A stretch of DNA of 64,000 nucleotides from Lactobacillus sp. ESL0684 (GTDB lineage: Bacteria; Bacillota; Bacilli; Lactobacillales; Lactobacillaceae). The stretch's first letter is position 1. Each line of letters begins with the position of its first letter. The DNA lies in NCBI RefSeq assembly GCF_029392675.1, contig NZ_CP113941.1, positions 1,042,001 through 1,106,000 of the forward strand, given 5' to 3'. Positions 1-9,812 of the stretch are shown here, one piece after another. Both the position numbers and the translations under genes were made by a program. Under the pieces are notes generated by a model. That model did no database searches. It saw only the letters and a list, made by a program, of their open reading frames with translations, and was not told the origin of the DNA.

Positions 1-62
1 AAAACTTTTTTACTTTTTTGCTGCTTAACTTTTTTACGGTAATCTGAACGTTTCTCAGTCAT
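1..62 (-). CDS. Start of an unknown basic protein, cut by the window edge
   Basis: Only the first 20 codons are inside the window. The ATG at 62 overlaps the stop codon of the NUDIX gene by 8 bases, and an AAGGGA ribosome-binding sequence lies inside the end of that gene, so the two are probably translationally coupled. The visible N-terminus (MTEKRSDYRKKVKQQKSKKV) is very rich in Lys, Arg and Gln. No family can be assigned from this fragment. It is the last visible member of the short operon with the NUDIX and cold-shock-domain genes. Confidence 0.55.
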   Translation of the reverse strand, partial: MTEKRSDYRKKVKQQKSKKV

Positions 63-627
63 TTTTTCCCTTTACATCTGTACCGGTCAACAGCATATTT
101 TCCCAGAGACTCATCGCATACAATGTTTTTAGATCAACGATTTTCCCTTGCGCAAACAGCTGCTTTAGCTGCGCCAAATCATACCAATGACTAGTTAAAA
201 ACTCGTCGTCATCCAACGGACGTTTCTCAGCTAATTTAGTTAAAGTATCACAATAAAACAAATGCAGCTGCTCACTAGAAAAGCCAGGAGAAGAATAAAA
301 TTCAGTGATTTTTTCCCAATAATCTGCCCGGTAGCCGCCTTCCTCGTTTAATTCACGCTTCATCGCATCTAGTGGACTAGCATCCGTAGCGTCAACTAAA
401 CCAGCAGGAATTTCTAAAGTCAATTGCTTAATCGGTTCACGCCACTGCTCAACTAATAGCATTTTCTGCTGGTCATTAACAGCAAGAACAGCAGCGGCTG
501 GTTGATGTTCAACCACTTCTCTTGTAGTAGTGACACCATTTGGCAAATTAACTGTCCTAACTGAAAGATCAACAATTCGCCCCTTAAAGATTTGTTTTGC
601 AGAAATTTCTGTTTCTTTTAAGTCCAT
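55..627 (-). CDS. NUDIX hydrolase, ADP-ribose pyrophosphatase-like
   Basis: A 190-residue protein of the NudF/ADP-ribose pyrophosphatase size class, expected to hydrolyse ADP-ribose or similar nucleoside diphosphate sugars to AMP and a sugar phosphate in the cytoplasm. The Nudix box begins at the Gly of IPAGLVD (about residue 76) and continues to RELNEEGGY. The Arg-Glu and Glu-Glu metal-binding pairs are intact. The spacing from the first Gly to RE is one residue longer than the canonical box, and the first acidic position is Asp rather than Glu. It follows the cold-shock-domain gene with a one-base overlap. The exact substrate is inferred from family only. Confidence 0.88.
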   Translation of the reverse strand: MDLKETEISAKQIFKGRIVDLSVRTVNLPNGVTTTREVVEHQPAAAVLAVNDQQKMLLVEQWREPIKQLTLEIPAGLVDATDASPLDAMKRELNEEGGYRADYWEKITEFYSSPGFSSEQLHLFYCDTLTKLAEKRPLDDDEFLTSHWYDLAQLKQLFAQGKIVDLKTLYAMSLWENMLLTGTDVKGKND

Positions 628-848
628 TATTCACTTTCCTGTGACTCAGCCAAATAAACATTGACACATTGTAAACCGTTTTTGCCTTGGGCAAGTTGGT
701 ATTTTACTTTTTGGCCAACTTGCAAACGCCGATAGCCGGCCTCTTTAATCGCAGTATAAAAGACAAAATAGGCCTTATGATTTTCTTGATCTTCAATAAA
801 TCCAAAACTACTGCCTTGGTCAAATTGCTTTACTGTACCTAGTCGCAT
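627..848 (-). CDS. Cold-shock-domain protein
   Basis: A 73-residue protein covering a single CspA-like OB-fold. It starts GTVKQFDQGSSFGFI, where SSFGFI matches the RNP1 position, and YFVFY (about residue 27) matches RNP2. These aromatic residues normally stack on single-stranded nucleic acid. It is more diverged than a standard CspA, with a longer basic loop and an acidic C-terminus, so it may not be a true cold-shock chaperone. The gene overlaps ileS and the NUDIX gene by one base each, so all three are probably cotranscribed behind the ileS T-box leader. Confidence 0.82.
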   Translation of the reverse strand: MRLGTVKQFDQGSSFGFIEDQENHKAYFVFYTAIKEAGYRRLQVGQKVKYQLAQGKNGLQCVNVYLAESQESE

Positions 849-3637
849 TAATCTTCTAATCCTTCTTGAACTACTTCAGGATAATCTTCTTTAACAATTG
901 TAGCACACCGTCCACAAAGCATTGGCAAACTTTGATCAACCCCAATATCAGATCTAACCATCCGACAACGTGGACAAACCTCACCAGTTGCTTTTTCAAC
1001 CTTAATAGCTGCGTTTGGTAGTTTTTCTGCATCAGCTGGTGCATCACCATCAGCAATCGTTAATTTTGAAACAATCAGAATTTGTCTAAAGTTAGCATCT
1101 AAAGTATCAAGAACTGCCCTAGTTTCTTTAGTAGGATAAATAGTTACAGCTGCTTCAAATGATTTACCGATTAATTTTTGATCACGAGCCAGCTCCAAGG
1201 CTTTAAGAACATCATCACGCAGGTTCATAAACTGCTTCCAATTAGCCAAAACCTCATCATGATTAGCGTATTGCTCAACCTCTGGCATATCGGATAGTTG
1301 AATATAATCTTCTTTTTCTTTCAAGAATGACCAAATTTCTTCCATAGTATGTGGCAAAATTGGCGTCAGAATTTTCGCGATTTTAACTGTTGCATCATAG
1401 ATAACTGTCTGCATTGAGCGTCTAGCCTGACCATCTTTACTCTCAATGTACAAAACATCTTTAGCAAAGTCCAAATAAAAGGCTGATAAGTCATTAGCAA
1501 TAAAGGCAAAGACCTTCTTATAAACAGCATTAAAGTCGTATTTCTCATAATCAGCTAAACAACTCTCAACCAAGTCATTTAACCGAACTTCTAGATATTG
1601 ATCAACAGGAGTGAGTTTTTCATATGCAACTCGATTCTTATTTGGATCAAAATCAGTCGTATTAGCCAGCATATAGCGGAAAGTATTTCTAATCTTACGG
1701 TAACTTTCAGATGTTTGTTGCAGAATCTCATTTGAAACAGCGACATCAGAAGTGGCATCAACTGAAGCTACCCACAAGCGAATAATTTCCGCACCCATTT
1801 TCTTAATTACATCATTAGGAGCAATTATGTTGCCTAGCGATTTCGACATCTTATGTCCTTTGTTATCTAGCACAAATCCTTGCGATAAAATTCCTTTGTA
1901 AGGTGCTTTGCCAGTAGTAGCAACTGAGGTAATCAGGCTAGAGTTAAACCAACCACGATATTGGTCACTACCTTCAAGATAAAGATCGGCTGGATAATGC
2001 AAACCAGGGCGATGATCCATAACGGACTTGTGAGAAGACCCAGAATCAAACCAGACATCTAAAATATCATTTTCCTTGGTAAACTTACCATTTGGCGAAT
2101 GTTCAGAAGTAAAATCAGCCGGTAATAATTCTTCAACTGGATGAGTATACCATGCATTAGATCCCTCTTTAGCAAAAAGTTCCGCAACATGCTCAATGGT
2201 CTCTGGAGTAACAATTGCAGTGCCATCTTCAGCATAAAAAATTGGTAGTGGAACACCCCAAACTCGCTGACGAGAAATGACCCAGTCCCCGCGATCTTTA
2301 ATCATATTATGTAAGCGTAATTTACCCCAAGAAGGCACAAAATCAACTTGATCAATTTGATCCAAGATTTGATCACGACACTTATCAATAGAGGCAAACC
2401 ATTGAGTAGTAGCACGATAAATAACTGGTTTTTTAGTCCGCCAATCATGTGGATAAGAGTGCGTAAAGAAACTCAATTTTAGTAAATTACCAGATTTTTT
2501 TAATTTTTCACTAACCACTTTATTAGCATCATTGTAAAACATGCCAACTAGGTCTGGATCAGGAATTTCTTCAGTGAAGCAACCCTTATCATCCATTGGA
2601 CTAAAGACAGGAAGACCGTACTTTTGAGCAACATTACAGTCATCCTCACCAAATCCAGACGCAGTATGAACTAATCCAGTACCGTCATCTGCGGTAACGT
2701 GCAAAGCATTCATTAGCAACGAATCTTGATCATATAACGGGTGCTTTGCTACCATTCGATCCATTTGCGTACCTTTGAGATGCTGCACAACTTGGTAGTC
2801 TGTCCAATCCAAGTCCTTTGCCACAGATTCCAAAGCGTCTGTACCAACTACATAACGCTTATCGCCAACTTTAACTACCGAGTAATCAAACTTTGGATTA
2901 ACAGTAATTCCTTGATTTGATGGAATAGTCCACGGAGTTGTAGTCCAAATTAAAAAGTAAGTATCTTTTGCATCTAACAGACCTTTACCATCTTTAACTG
3001 GAAATGCAACATAAATTGAAGGTGATTTAATATCATGATATTCTACCTCTGCTTCTGCTAATGTTGATTCGCTTGATGGTGACCAATAAACTGGTCGTTT
3101 CCCCTTGTAAATATAGCCTTTTTCATACATTTTACCAAAAACACGAATTTCTTCTGCTTCATATTCTGGTTGCAAAGTAATATACGGATGATCCCAGTCG
3201 CCCATTACTCCTAAACGCTTGAAATCAGCCTTTTGCTTTTCAATTTCTTTTCTGGCATATTCTTCACAAAGTTTACGATATTCAGCACGACTCATCGTCT
3301 TACGATTAACACCTTGCTTGGCAAGCTGTTGCTCAATTGGTAGACCATGAGTATCCCAACCTGGTACATATGGTGCATAATAGCCGTTCATATTTTTGAA
3401 GCGAACAATAATATCCTTAGAAATTTTGTTCATTGCATGCCCCATATGAATATTACCATTAGCAAATGGAGGACCGTCATGCAGATCAAAACGTGGCTTA
3501 CCCTCATTTAGTTTTAATCTTTGTTCATATAAGTTATTTTCTTCCCATTCTTTTTGCCATTGTACTTCGCGAACAGGTAGATTACCTCTCATTTTAAATT
3601 TTGTTTTGCCCAAGTTGAGCGTATCTTTTACTTTCAT
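848..3637 (-). CDS. ileS: Isoleucyl-tRNA synthetase
   Basis: A 929-residue class I aminoacyl-tRNA synthetase that charges tRNA-Ile and edits mischarged valine. The HIGH-type motif is in [16 protein letters not shown] near residue 57, and the KMSKS loop is [11 protein letters not shown] around residue 595. The connective editing domain lies between them. The C-terminus carries the zinc-binding pattern CPRC then CGRC, typical of bacterial IleRS. The start is supported by an AAGGAA sequence about 8 bases upstream of the ATG. A T-box leader precedes it, so expression should rise when tRNA-Ile is uncharged. Confidence 0.98.
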   Translation of the reverse strand: MKVKDTLNLGKTKFKMRGNLPVREVQWQKEWEENNLYEQRLKLNEGKPRFDLHDGPPFANGNIHMGHAMNKISKDIIVRFKNMNGYYAPYVPGWDTHGLPIEQQLAKQGVNRKTMSRAEYRKLCEEYARKEIEKQKADFKRLGVMGDWDHPYITLQPEYEAEEIRVFGKMYEKGYIYKGKRPVYWSPSSESTLAEAEVEYHDIKSPSIYVAFPVKDGKGLLDAKDTYFLIWTTTPWTIPSNQGITVNPKFDYSVVKVGDKRYVVGTDALESVAKDLDWTDYQVVQHLKGTQMDRMVAKHPLYDQDSLLMNALHVTADDGTGLVHTASGFGEDDCNVAQKYGLPVFSPMDDKGCFTEEIPDPDLVGMFYNDANKVVSEKLKKSGNLLKLSFFTHSYPHDWRTKKPVIYRATTQWFASIDKCRDQILDQIDQVDFVPSWGKLRLHNMIKDRGDWVISRQRVWGVPLPIFYAEDGTAIVTPETIEHVAELFAKEGSNAWYTHPVEELLPADFTSEHSPNGKFTKENDILDVWFDSGSSHKSVMDHRPGLHYPADLYLEGSDQYRGWFNSSLITSVATTGKAPYKGILSQGFVLDNKGHKMSKSLGNIIAPNDVIKKMGAEIIRLWVASVDATSDVAVSNEILQQTSESYRKIRNTFRYMLANTTDFDPNKNRVAYEKLTPVDQYLEVRLNDLVESCLADYEKYDFNAVYKKVFAFIANDLSAFYLDFAKDVLYIESKDGQARRSMQTVIYDATVKIAKILTPILPHTMEEIWSFLKEKEDYIQLSDMPEVEQYANHDEVLANWKQFMNLRDDVLKALELARDQKLIGKSFEAAVTIYPTKETRAVLDTLDANFRQILIVSKLTIADGDAPADAEKLPNAAIKVEKATGEVCPRCRMVRSDIGVDQSLPMLCGRCATIVKEDYPEVVQEGLED

Positions 3638-3662
3638 AATAAAATTCCTTTCTATACAAAAA

Positions 3663-3850
3663 ACCTCGTCCTAAATTAGGGCGAGGTTCATTATCCGTGG
3701 TACCACCTAAATTGAGTTGCTACACTCCACTTAAATCTTGCGTATCGTGCAAAAGACGTAATAAACCTATCCTAAACAGCTGATCAACCATTAGGCTCTT
3801 ATATTAGCCTCCCACCTTCGCTAATTCGCTGAATTGCCTGCAAGTTTTAC
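3663..3850 (-). promoter_or_regulatory. T-box leader of ileS
   Basis: On the minus strand the leader between divIVA and ileS ends with the conserved T-box sequence AGGTGGTACCACGG (3697-3710 region). A strong GC-rich hairpin follows (3663-3688, CCTCG/CGAGG arms) with a T-run, which is the intrinsic terminator. This is the standard tRNA-sensing arrangement: uncharged tRNA pairs with the T-box bulge and favours the antiterminator. I could not place stem I with certainty. An AUC that would read Ile lies at 3784-3782 and is a candidate specifier. Confidence 0.9.
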
Positions 3851-3860
3851 TGTTAGTTTA

Positions 3861-4637
3861 TTATTTATGATCTTTATAATCATCTGGAAAAACAATTGTT
3901 GGCTCAGAGCCATTGTTTGTAGGGGTGATTTCTGACTGACTAATTGTCTCATGATTTAGACTATCTCCAGCCAATGGCTGAGGCTCATCTAAGTCATCAA
4001 GATCATCAGCTTCATCAATATCCTCCTCACCAAAGTCTACTTCATCTTCATCTTCATTGTCAAGGTCTTCTTCATCATCGTCATCTGCTAAAGTGATTGG
4101 TTCAGAACCATCTGGTGGATAAAAACGCTCAGTATCAAAGTATTTATCTAAAGCCTTTTGCCATTTTTCATCATTTAAATTATCAATTGCAATCTGCAGT
4201 AAATCTTGAATATGACTACGATAACCGGATACTTCCTTTTTTAAACGTTCATAATCAGCCCTGATCGTTGCTTCTTGTTGACGCTGATAATTAGCATCAA
4301 CTTTCGCCTGTTCAGTGGCCTCATTAATAATTTCCTGTGCTCGTTTTTGTGCTCCAACAATTGTCTGTTTAGCAGCTTGTTCATTTTGTTTAGCTGTATC
4401 CGCCTCGGCCTTTGCTTGCTCGGCTTGCTGGCGTGCATCTTTGACTTGTTGTTGTAAATTGACAACTTCATTTTTTAAATCAACCATTTGGTCCAAAGCA
4501 TTACCATAATCTTCAACCACTTGATCCAAAAAACTATCAACTTCACGGCGATCATAGCCATTAAGCCCCCGCTTTTTAAAGTCTTGATTATGAATATCCA
4601 TTGGCGTTATTTTTACTTGTTTTTCTTCGTTTGCCAC
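3861..4637 (-). CDS. divIVA: Cell-division initiation protein DivIVA
   Basis: A 258-residue DivIVA/GpsB family protein that binds curved membrane at poles and septa. The N-terminal lipid-binding domain includes FKKRGLNGYDRREVDSFLD (about residues 20-38). It is followed by a long Gln/Ala/Lys-rich coiled coil (about 45-140). The C-terminus is unusual: residues about 184-220 are nearly all Asp or Glu. A GTG start is used, since 4637 overlaps the end of ylmH by 25 bases, with a GGGTGG-type binding site inside ylmH. It is the last gene of the dcw operon, just before the ileS T-box. Confidence 0.93.
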   Translation of the reverse strand: MANEEKQVKITPMDIHNQDFKKRGLNGYDRREVDSFLDQVVEDYGNALDQMVDLKNEVVNLQQQVKDARQQAEQAKAEADTAKQNEQAAKQTIVGAQKRAQEIINEATEQAKVDANYQRQQEATIRADYERLKKEVSGYRSHIQDLLQIAIDNLNDEKWQKALDKYFDTERFYPPDGSEPITLADDDDEEDLDNEDEDEVDFGEEDIDEADDLDDLDEPQPLAGDSLNHETISQSEITPTNNGSEPTIVFPDDYKDHK

Positions 4638-5416
4638 AGTTTCAGCACCACCCTATATTTTCCTTTTTTGGTTGTAACAATATTGACAATTTCACTTCTA
4701 CCAAAGTGTCTTAAACTGAAAATATCCGCTACTTTTACTATTATATTAGAATCTTGAACTACATGCCAATTTAATTTAACATTTCTCTGCGTAATTGCAG
4801 CTTTTACTTGGCCACGACTTTGATTACTGAGTCCAGCTAAAACTGCATCTAATCTCAATGATGCTACAATAATTGTAGCCTCGCGACTATCATCTTCTGG
4901 TATTAAAACATCTTTTTGATCAATTGGGAGAATTCTAACTTGATTGCGGCCAATACGTGTAATCTGTTCAGTAAAGAAATTTAGTAACGTAGTTTTTACA
5001 AAAAACTGCCACCTACCATTGCCATCAGTAATGATATCACCAAAAGTATCTACTTCAACTCCTGAATTAGCCAAACTACCTAAAATTGCACTATGATTTA
5101 ACTTGGCAAACTTACTTGGATAATTAACTTCACAAGGAGTAACCAAAAAATCCTCTAAGGCTAGTTCTTGCCAATCTAAACTAATCCAAACACGCTTTTT
5201 TTCAGCATTTTGATAACCACCAAATTCTTGCACAACTAAATCCTTACCAACAACAGTTTTCAGGATATTTCTTTGACCAGGATCTAAAAAATCAGTCAGG
5301 ATAGGCTGGTGACGATAGACTACCCTATTAAAAAAACCGACCATTTGATCGATAGTCGATTTTTCTTCAGGCTCAAAATATGCATAAAAACTACTTGCTT
5401 GTCTTTTCTCAATCAT
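4613..5416 (-). CDS. ylmH: YlmH-type S4-domain RNA-binding protein
   Basis: A 267-residue protein of the YlmH family, found next to sepF and yggT in most Gram-positive dcw clusters. The C-terminal S4 RNA-binding domain covers about residues 180-260 (LRLDAVLAGLSNQSRG through VKVADIFSLR). The N-terminal half is the conserved region of the YlmH family. Work on the B. subtilis family member indicates a role on stalled ribosomes. It overlaps yggT by four bases and divIVA by 25, consistent with coupled translation. The function in this organism is inferred from family. Confidence 0.9.
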   Translation of the reverse strand: MIEKRQASSFYAYFEPEEKSTIDQMVGFFNRVVYRHQPILTDFLDPGQRNILKTVVGKDLVVQEFGGYQNAEKKRVWISLDWQELALEDFLVTPCEVNYPSKFAKLNHSAILGSLANSGVEVDTFGDIITDGNGRWQFFVKTTLLNFFTEQITRIGRNQVRILPIDQKDVLIPEDDSREATIIVASLRLDAVLAGLSNQSRGQVKAAITQRNVKLNWHVVQDSNIIVKVADIFSLRHFGRSEIVNIVTTKKGKYRVVLKLWQTKKNK

Positions 5417-5715
5417 GAAAACAACCTAAACAAGATATTTACCAGCCAATTAATTGCATAATCTTGTACAAAATATAACAACAATAAGCCAATTAGAAAG
5501 GATAAATCTAACCCAGTTGAATAAGAAAAACGTTGAATTGGTCCTTTGCGAAAGATTCTTAAATATGGATCGATCAATTTATCAAACAATCTACCCACAG
5601 CAGAATCTCTTAGAAACGGTATCCAGCTCATAATTGCATCAAAAACCATAATAAGACTATACAGCCAAATAAGCCATTTTAGTGCATTTAAAATATAAAA
5701 GAATACCTGCCACAT
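5413..5715 (-). CDS. YggT family membrane protein
   Basis: A 100-residue integral membrane protein with two hydrophobic segments, one in the N-terminal 30 residues and one at about 70-98. Between them lies the YggT signature region DAIMSWIPFLRDSAVGRLFDKLIDPYLRIFRK. It sits between sepF and ylmH, exactly where the YlmG/YggT member is found in Firmicutes. Family members are linked to division or membrane organisation, but the biochemical role is unknown. It abuts sepF with a one-base overlap. Confidence 0.88.
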   Translation of the reverse strand: MWQVFFYILNALKWLIWLYSLIMVFDAIMSWIPFLRDSAVGRLFDKLIDPYLRIFRKGPIQRFSYSTGLDLSFLIGLLLLYFVQDYAINWLVNILFRLFS

Positions 5716-6158
5716 CAGCTTAAATTATCTTTCTTATCAACTAAATCGCTAATCTTGCCGTTGGTAACAAACTTTGGCGGTGTAGCTAAAAATATTTTAT
5801 CACCAACTCGTTGAATTTCTCCACTTAGTGCATAAACAGTCCCAGTAATGAAGTCAACAATTCTTCTAGCAGAAGCATCATCCATTCGACTAAAATTAAT
5901 GATCACAGCCTTATTATTTAACAAGTTTTGAGCAACATCTTTAGCATCTGAATAAACTCGCGGTTCATACAAGACTATCTTACTCTTAACCGAATCTGCA
6001 CCTGACTTAATCGAAACAACTTTATCTCGATCTATCGCACCGAGTGGGACAGTATTTTCGGTTTCATTTTGTTGATCATCAATATAGTCTTCGCTATCAT
6101 ACATTTCTTCATCTTCATCAGAAATGCCGAAAAATTTACCTATTTTATTAAACGACAT
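5715..6158 (-). CDS. sepF: Cell-division protein SepF
   Basis: A 147-residue SepF, the membrane anchor and organiser of FtsZ filaments. The first residues (MSFNKIGKFFGI) form the amphipathic membrane-binding helix. A variable acidic linker follows to about residue 50. The C-terminal FtsZ-binding domain (about 60-135) contains the family pattern KAVIINFSRMDDASARRIVDFITGT. It lies 13 bases downstream of ftsZ. The ylmE gene that often separates ftsZ from sepF in Bacillus is absent here. Confidence 0.94.
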   Translation of the reverse strand: MSFNKIGKFFGISDEDEEMYDSEDYIDDQQNETENTVPLGAIDRDKVVSIKSGADSVKSKIVLYEPRVYSDAKDVAQNLLNNKAVIINFSRMDDASARRIVDFITGTVYALSGEIQRVGDKIFLATPPKFVTNGKISDLVDKKDNLS

Positions 6159-6171
6159 GTTTGCCTCCTAG

Positions 6172-7518
6172 TTAATTTTCACCGCGATGCTTAAAAAATG
6201 GAATATCATCTACATCGTCATCTTGTGCATTAGTCTCAATTTGTGAAATACTATTTTGATCATCAGTAGTAAATGAATTTATATCATCATTTTTGTCAAA
6301 ATCAGTTGGTGAAACACGTCTAGGTTCACGGTTATCATCATTATCCAGACCCCAGACACTAGTAGGATCAACCATCGGCTTATGCTTAGGAGCTGGCTGA
6401 ACTACAGTTGATTGATTTAATGGTTGTTCTGATTGAACATTCGGTTGTGATTCATGTGCAACTTCGTCTTGCTGAACATCATCAGCCACTTGAGCTGATA
6501 CTGGCTGTGACTTAATTTGATGACTACGCCCTGGTAACTGCTTTGACGCTTCTTCTTCAGCATCAGGATTTATCCCCGTTGCAATTACAGTAACGACAAC
6601 TTCATCACCTAAGTTAGGATTAATTGAAGTACCAAAAATGATATTTACATCGTCACCAGCAGCTTTAGAAACTATTTCAGAAGCATCCTGAGCCTCAAAC
6701 AAAGTTAAATCAGGTCCACCAGTAATATTTAGTAACACCTGCTGAGCACCATCAATTGAAACCTCAAGTAATGGCGAAGAAATAGCTAGCTTGGTTGCCT
6801 CAACAGTTCTGTTCTCACCATTAGCGCGACCAATACCCATTAAGGCAGCTCCTTGATTAGCCATCACAGTCTTAACATCAGCAAAATCTAGGTTAACATA
6901 ATCAGTTGACGTAATTAAATCCGAAATTCCTTGCACACCTTGTTTTAAAACATTATCGGCTTCTTTAAAAGCATCCATCATAGGAGTCTTTTTATCAACC
7001 ATTTCAAGCAAGCGATTATTAGCAATGATTACTAGCGTATCAACATATTGTTTTAATTCCGCAATCCCTGATGCAGCATTCTTTGAACGCTTGGGTCCCT
7101 CAAAAGTAAATGGACGTGTAACAACGCCAACTGTCAAAGCACCAGTTTCTCGAGCAATTTTAGCAACAATTGGTGCAGCACCAGTCCCAGTTCCACCGCC
7201 CATACCAGCAGTAATAAAAATCATATCTGCACCTTTGAGTGCATCTTCAATTGTTTGTTCACTTTCTTCAGCAGCTTTTTGTCCAACTTCAGGATGAGAC
7301 CCTGCGCCTAAACCTCTAGTTAGTTTTGGGCCTAATTGAATTTTATTTTCTGCTTTATTGCTATTAAGCGCCTGTACATCTGTATTAGCTGCAACGAAGG
7401 AAACCCCTTGAACGCCATCATCAATCATCCGATTAACTGCATTTCCTCCAGCACCACCAACACCTATCACTTTAATGACAGCATTTTTATTGTCATCTGA
7501 ATCGAATGTAAAATCCAT
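6172..7518 (-). CDS. ftsZ: Cell-division GTPase FtsZ
   Basis: A 448-residue tubulin homologue that polymerises into the Z ring. The GTP-binding tubulin signature GMGGGTGTG is present near residue 105, and the N-terminal glycine-rich stretch [12 protein letters not shown] is at about 20. The T7 loop ([11 protein letters not shown], about 209) supplies the catalytic acidic residue. After residue 320 comes a long, Gln/Asp-rich disordered linker. The end, [12 protein letters not shown], is the conserved C-terminal peptide that binds FtsA and SepF. It is downstream of ftsA in the dcw operon. Confidence 0.99.
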   Translation of the reverse strand: MDFTFDSDDNKNAVIKVIGVGGAGGNAVNRMIDDGVQGVSFVAANTDVQALNSNKAENKIQLGPKLTRGLGAGSHPEVGQKAAEESEQTIEDALKGADMIFITAGMGGGTGTGAAPIVAKIARETGALTVGVVTRPFTFEGPKRSKNAASGIAELKQYVDTLVIIANNRLLEMVDKKTPMMDAFKEADNVLKQGVQGISDLITSTDYVNLDFADVKTVMANQGAALMGIGRANGENRTVEATKLAISSPLLEVSIDGAQQVLLNITGGPDLTLFEAQDASEIVSKAAGDDVNIIFGTSINPNLGDEVVVTVIATGINPDAEEEASKQLPGRSHQIKSQPVSAQVADDVQQDEVAHESQPNVQSEQPLNQSTVVQPAPKHKPMVDPTSVWGLDNDDNREPRRVSPTDFDKNDDINSFTTDDQNSISQIETNAQDDDVDDIPFFKHRGEN

Positions 7519-7532
7519 CTAATTAACCACCT

Positions 7533-8879
7533 TTAATCAAAGAACTTTTTAAAGAAGCTCTTTATGCCATTTTCACTTTTTTTATTGCTATTTTTGGGCC
7601 TGCTTTGCACAGCCTTCTGCCGTCTATTATATTCTTCTTTTGTATTGGTTTCACTAACATGAGTAGATCTTTTTAAATTTTTAGAATTATTTTCTGCTGG
7701 TGCAACTTGGACTTGATCTGTTATTTTCTTACCATAAATTGCATTGATTGCTAAAAAATCAATATCAGATAAATTATATGCATAATTAACAATACCGTAT
7801 GCAGCCGAATATACTGGATTACGCATACCAATCTGATCTGGCTGATAGACACGAGTTTTTATGTTTAAGGAATTGGCAACTAAATCATCAATTCCTTGTA
7901 ACAGGCTATTACCACCAGTAATTACAATTCCTCCAGGTAGTTTCAATGCATCATGCTTATCTAATCCCTTACCAATTCGCTCAATAATTTGCATCAGCCG
8001 GGCATTAATTATTTTACTAAGATAAACTTCGTCAATCATTTCCTGGCCATCTGCACCAACACTATTGACCGCAAACTTATCTTTAACCGAGGCCAAAGCC
8101 GGATCAGCATAGCCATAATCAAGTTTGATCTGCTCCGCATCCTTTTTAGAAGTACTTAGTACGCTAGAGATATCATTACTAATATCACTACCACCTTCTA
8201 AATCAATATTCGCATACTTAATCTGACCATCATGGATAACGGTTGCCGTCGCAACCCCACCACCTAATTCTAGAATAATCGAGCCGAATGTTCGTTCACT
8301 TTCATCAAGTGCGACACTAGCAATTGCCAACGGGATTGGCACAAAGAAGTTATTTTGATAACCAGCCCGTTCGATTGCCTTCTTAATATTATGTAGTGGG
8401 CCAGCTGGAGCGGTTAATAGTATCCCTTGAACAGCAAGCGAGTGCGCAATCATTTTTCGTGGATCGTCAACTTCAACTTTGCCATCAATTAAAAATCGTG
8501 TAGTCAAGAACGCAATTGGTTCACGTTCACTTTTACTTGCAGATTTAATTGCTGCTTGCAAAAGCCGACGAACATCACGATCACCTACTTCTTGTCCAAC
8601 ATCACTTACATTAATTAAATCGCTGGCTGTTTCTAACTGCAACATTCCAACTGGAATGCCAGTAACCACCCGATAAATATTTGAGTTGGTCTTCTTCGAA
8701 ATTTCTTTTAAAGCTTGTCCAATTGCACTTGCTGTTTCATCAATATCAGTAATATTGCCATGTCGCATACCTTTATTAGGCACTGCCACTGCTCCAATTA
8801 CCTTACCAGAATCAGCTACAACGGCTTTTACACTAGTAGTACCGATGTCTAGGCCCACTAGAAGATTCGTGTTATCCAA
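7533..8879 (-). CDS. ftsA: Cell-division ATPase FtsA
   Basis: A 448-residue actin-fold protein that tethers FtsZ to the membrane. Phosphate 1 is LVGLDIGTTSVKAVV near the N-terminus, phosphate 2 is IILELGGGVATATVI near residue 205, and the adenosine motif is GIVITGGNSLLQGID near 318. The SHS2/1C subdomain lies between about 85 and 165. A basic linker then leads to a short amphipathic C-terminal helix (GIKSFFKKFFD), the membrane-targeting sequence. It is 14 bases upstream of ftsZ. Confidence 0.98.
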   Translation of the reverse strand: MDNTNLLVGLDIGTTSVKAVVADSGKVIGAVAVPNKGMRHGNITDIDETASAIGQALKEISKKTNSNIYRVVTGIPVGMLQLETASDLINVSDVGQEVGDRDVRRLLQAAIKSASKSEREPIAFLTTRFLIDGKVEVDDPRKMIAHSLAVQGILLTAPAGPLHNIKKAIERAGYQNNFFVPIPLAIASVALDESERTFGSIILELGGGVATATVIHDGQIKYANIDLEGGSDISNDISSVLSTSKKDAEQIKLDYGYADPALASVKDKFAVNSVGADGQEMIDEVYLSKIINARLMQIIERIGKGLDKHDALKLPGGIVITGGNSLLQGIDDLVANSLNIKTRVYQPDQIGMRNPVYSAAYGIVNYAYNLSDIDFLAINAIYGKKITDQVQVAPAENNSKNLKRSTHVSETNTKEEYNRRQKAVQSRPKNSNKKSENGIKSFFKKFFD

Positions 8880-8939
8880 AATTAATCCCCCATCAACGCT
8901 CTCTAGGAAATTTTACCATAAAAAAATCATAAATTCAGC

Positions 8940-9794
8940 TTACGTTAAACCATAATTTTGCTTTTCTTTAACGGTAAGTGGGCGAGTAAATGCCCCTACT
9001 TCCAAATCAATCAAACTATTTTTCACGGTTTTTGTTTTAATTTTATTATAATAATGTATTTTATCTTTTAATGTTGCGATATTACCAACTACAACATTGC
9101 CATCTTTCATTAGAAAAATAACTTGTGATTTACGTCTAGTATTACCACTTAATAGTTTAACCTGAGATCTAAATTCATCAGGTAAACTATTAAATAGCTG
9201 CAAATCTTTTTTTAAAGAAAACTGCTTATTATAACCAACAAAGATTGGCTTGTCTTGATTTACCTTATTCCAAGGTAAAAGTTTGGTACCAAGTTTGCCG
9301 TGTGCTAGAATTTTACGGTATTTATTACCCGTTTTAATATAGCCGATTGGAGGATGTTCAGTTATTGCTAAGGTCAGACGATTAAGCTTATCTGCTTTAA
9401 CTTCAACCCTTTGAATCTCTGTATATTTGTCCATTAAATTATTGCTTAACTGCTTTTGATTAAACAAACAATTGACCACTTTATCGCCTGCTTTAATTCC
9501 AGAAGTTTGAACAATTTCATTAGCTGGCAGATCGGCAACTCCCTGGATTTTTACTTGCTTAATTATAGCTAGCGGTGAAATATAATATCCTAATATAATT
9601 ATCATCACCAAAGAAATAATAATAATCGATCCTAAACGTTTAACAATTGCTGAACGTCGCTCGTTACGCAACTTAGCAAGCGAATCTGAAGCCTTATGTT
9701 TAGTAGACTGCTTTTTGCTTTGACTAGTTTGGTGAGCTAAATAACGTGACAGTTTTTCTTTTGGATCTATTTTAGTAACCCGTCTCTTCGTCAT
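8940..9794 (-). CDS. divIB: Divisome protein DivIB/FtsQ
   Basis: A 284-residue bitopic protein with a long, basic cytoplasmic N-terminus (about 1-55), one transmembrane helix (about 56-76), and an extracellular POTRA domain starting at IKQVKIQGVADLPANEI. The beta domain follows. This is the DivIB layout of Gram-positive bacteria, where the protein forms the complex with FtsL and DivIC that controls septal peptidoglycan synthesis. It sits between murG and ftsA, its usual place in Lactobacillales. Confidence 0.95.
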   Translation of the reverse strand: MTKRRVTKIDPKEKLSRYLAHQTSQSKKQSTKHKASDSLAKLRNERRSAIVKRLGSIIIISLVMIIILGYYISPLAIIKQVKIQGVADLPANEIVQTSGIKAGDKVVNCLFNQKQLSNNLMDKYTEIQRVEVKADKLNRLTLAITEHPPIGYIKTGNKYRKILAHGKLGTKLLPWNKVNQDKPIFVGYNKQFSLKKDLQLFNSLPDEFRSQVKLLSGNTRRKSQVIFLMKDGNVVVGNIATLKDKIHYYNKIKTKTVKNSLIDLEVGAFTRPLTVKEKQNYGLT

Positions 9795-9812
9795 ATAGTC
9801 TCACCTTACTTT

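Noticed and set aside
4275-4757. Plus-strand frames opposite divIVA and ylmH
   Set aside because: They mirror the biased codon use of the real genes on the other strand, have no ribosome-binding sites and resemble no family.
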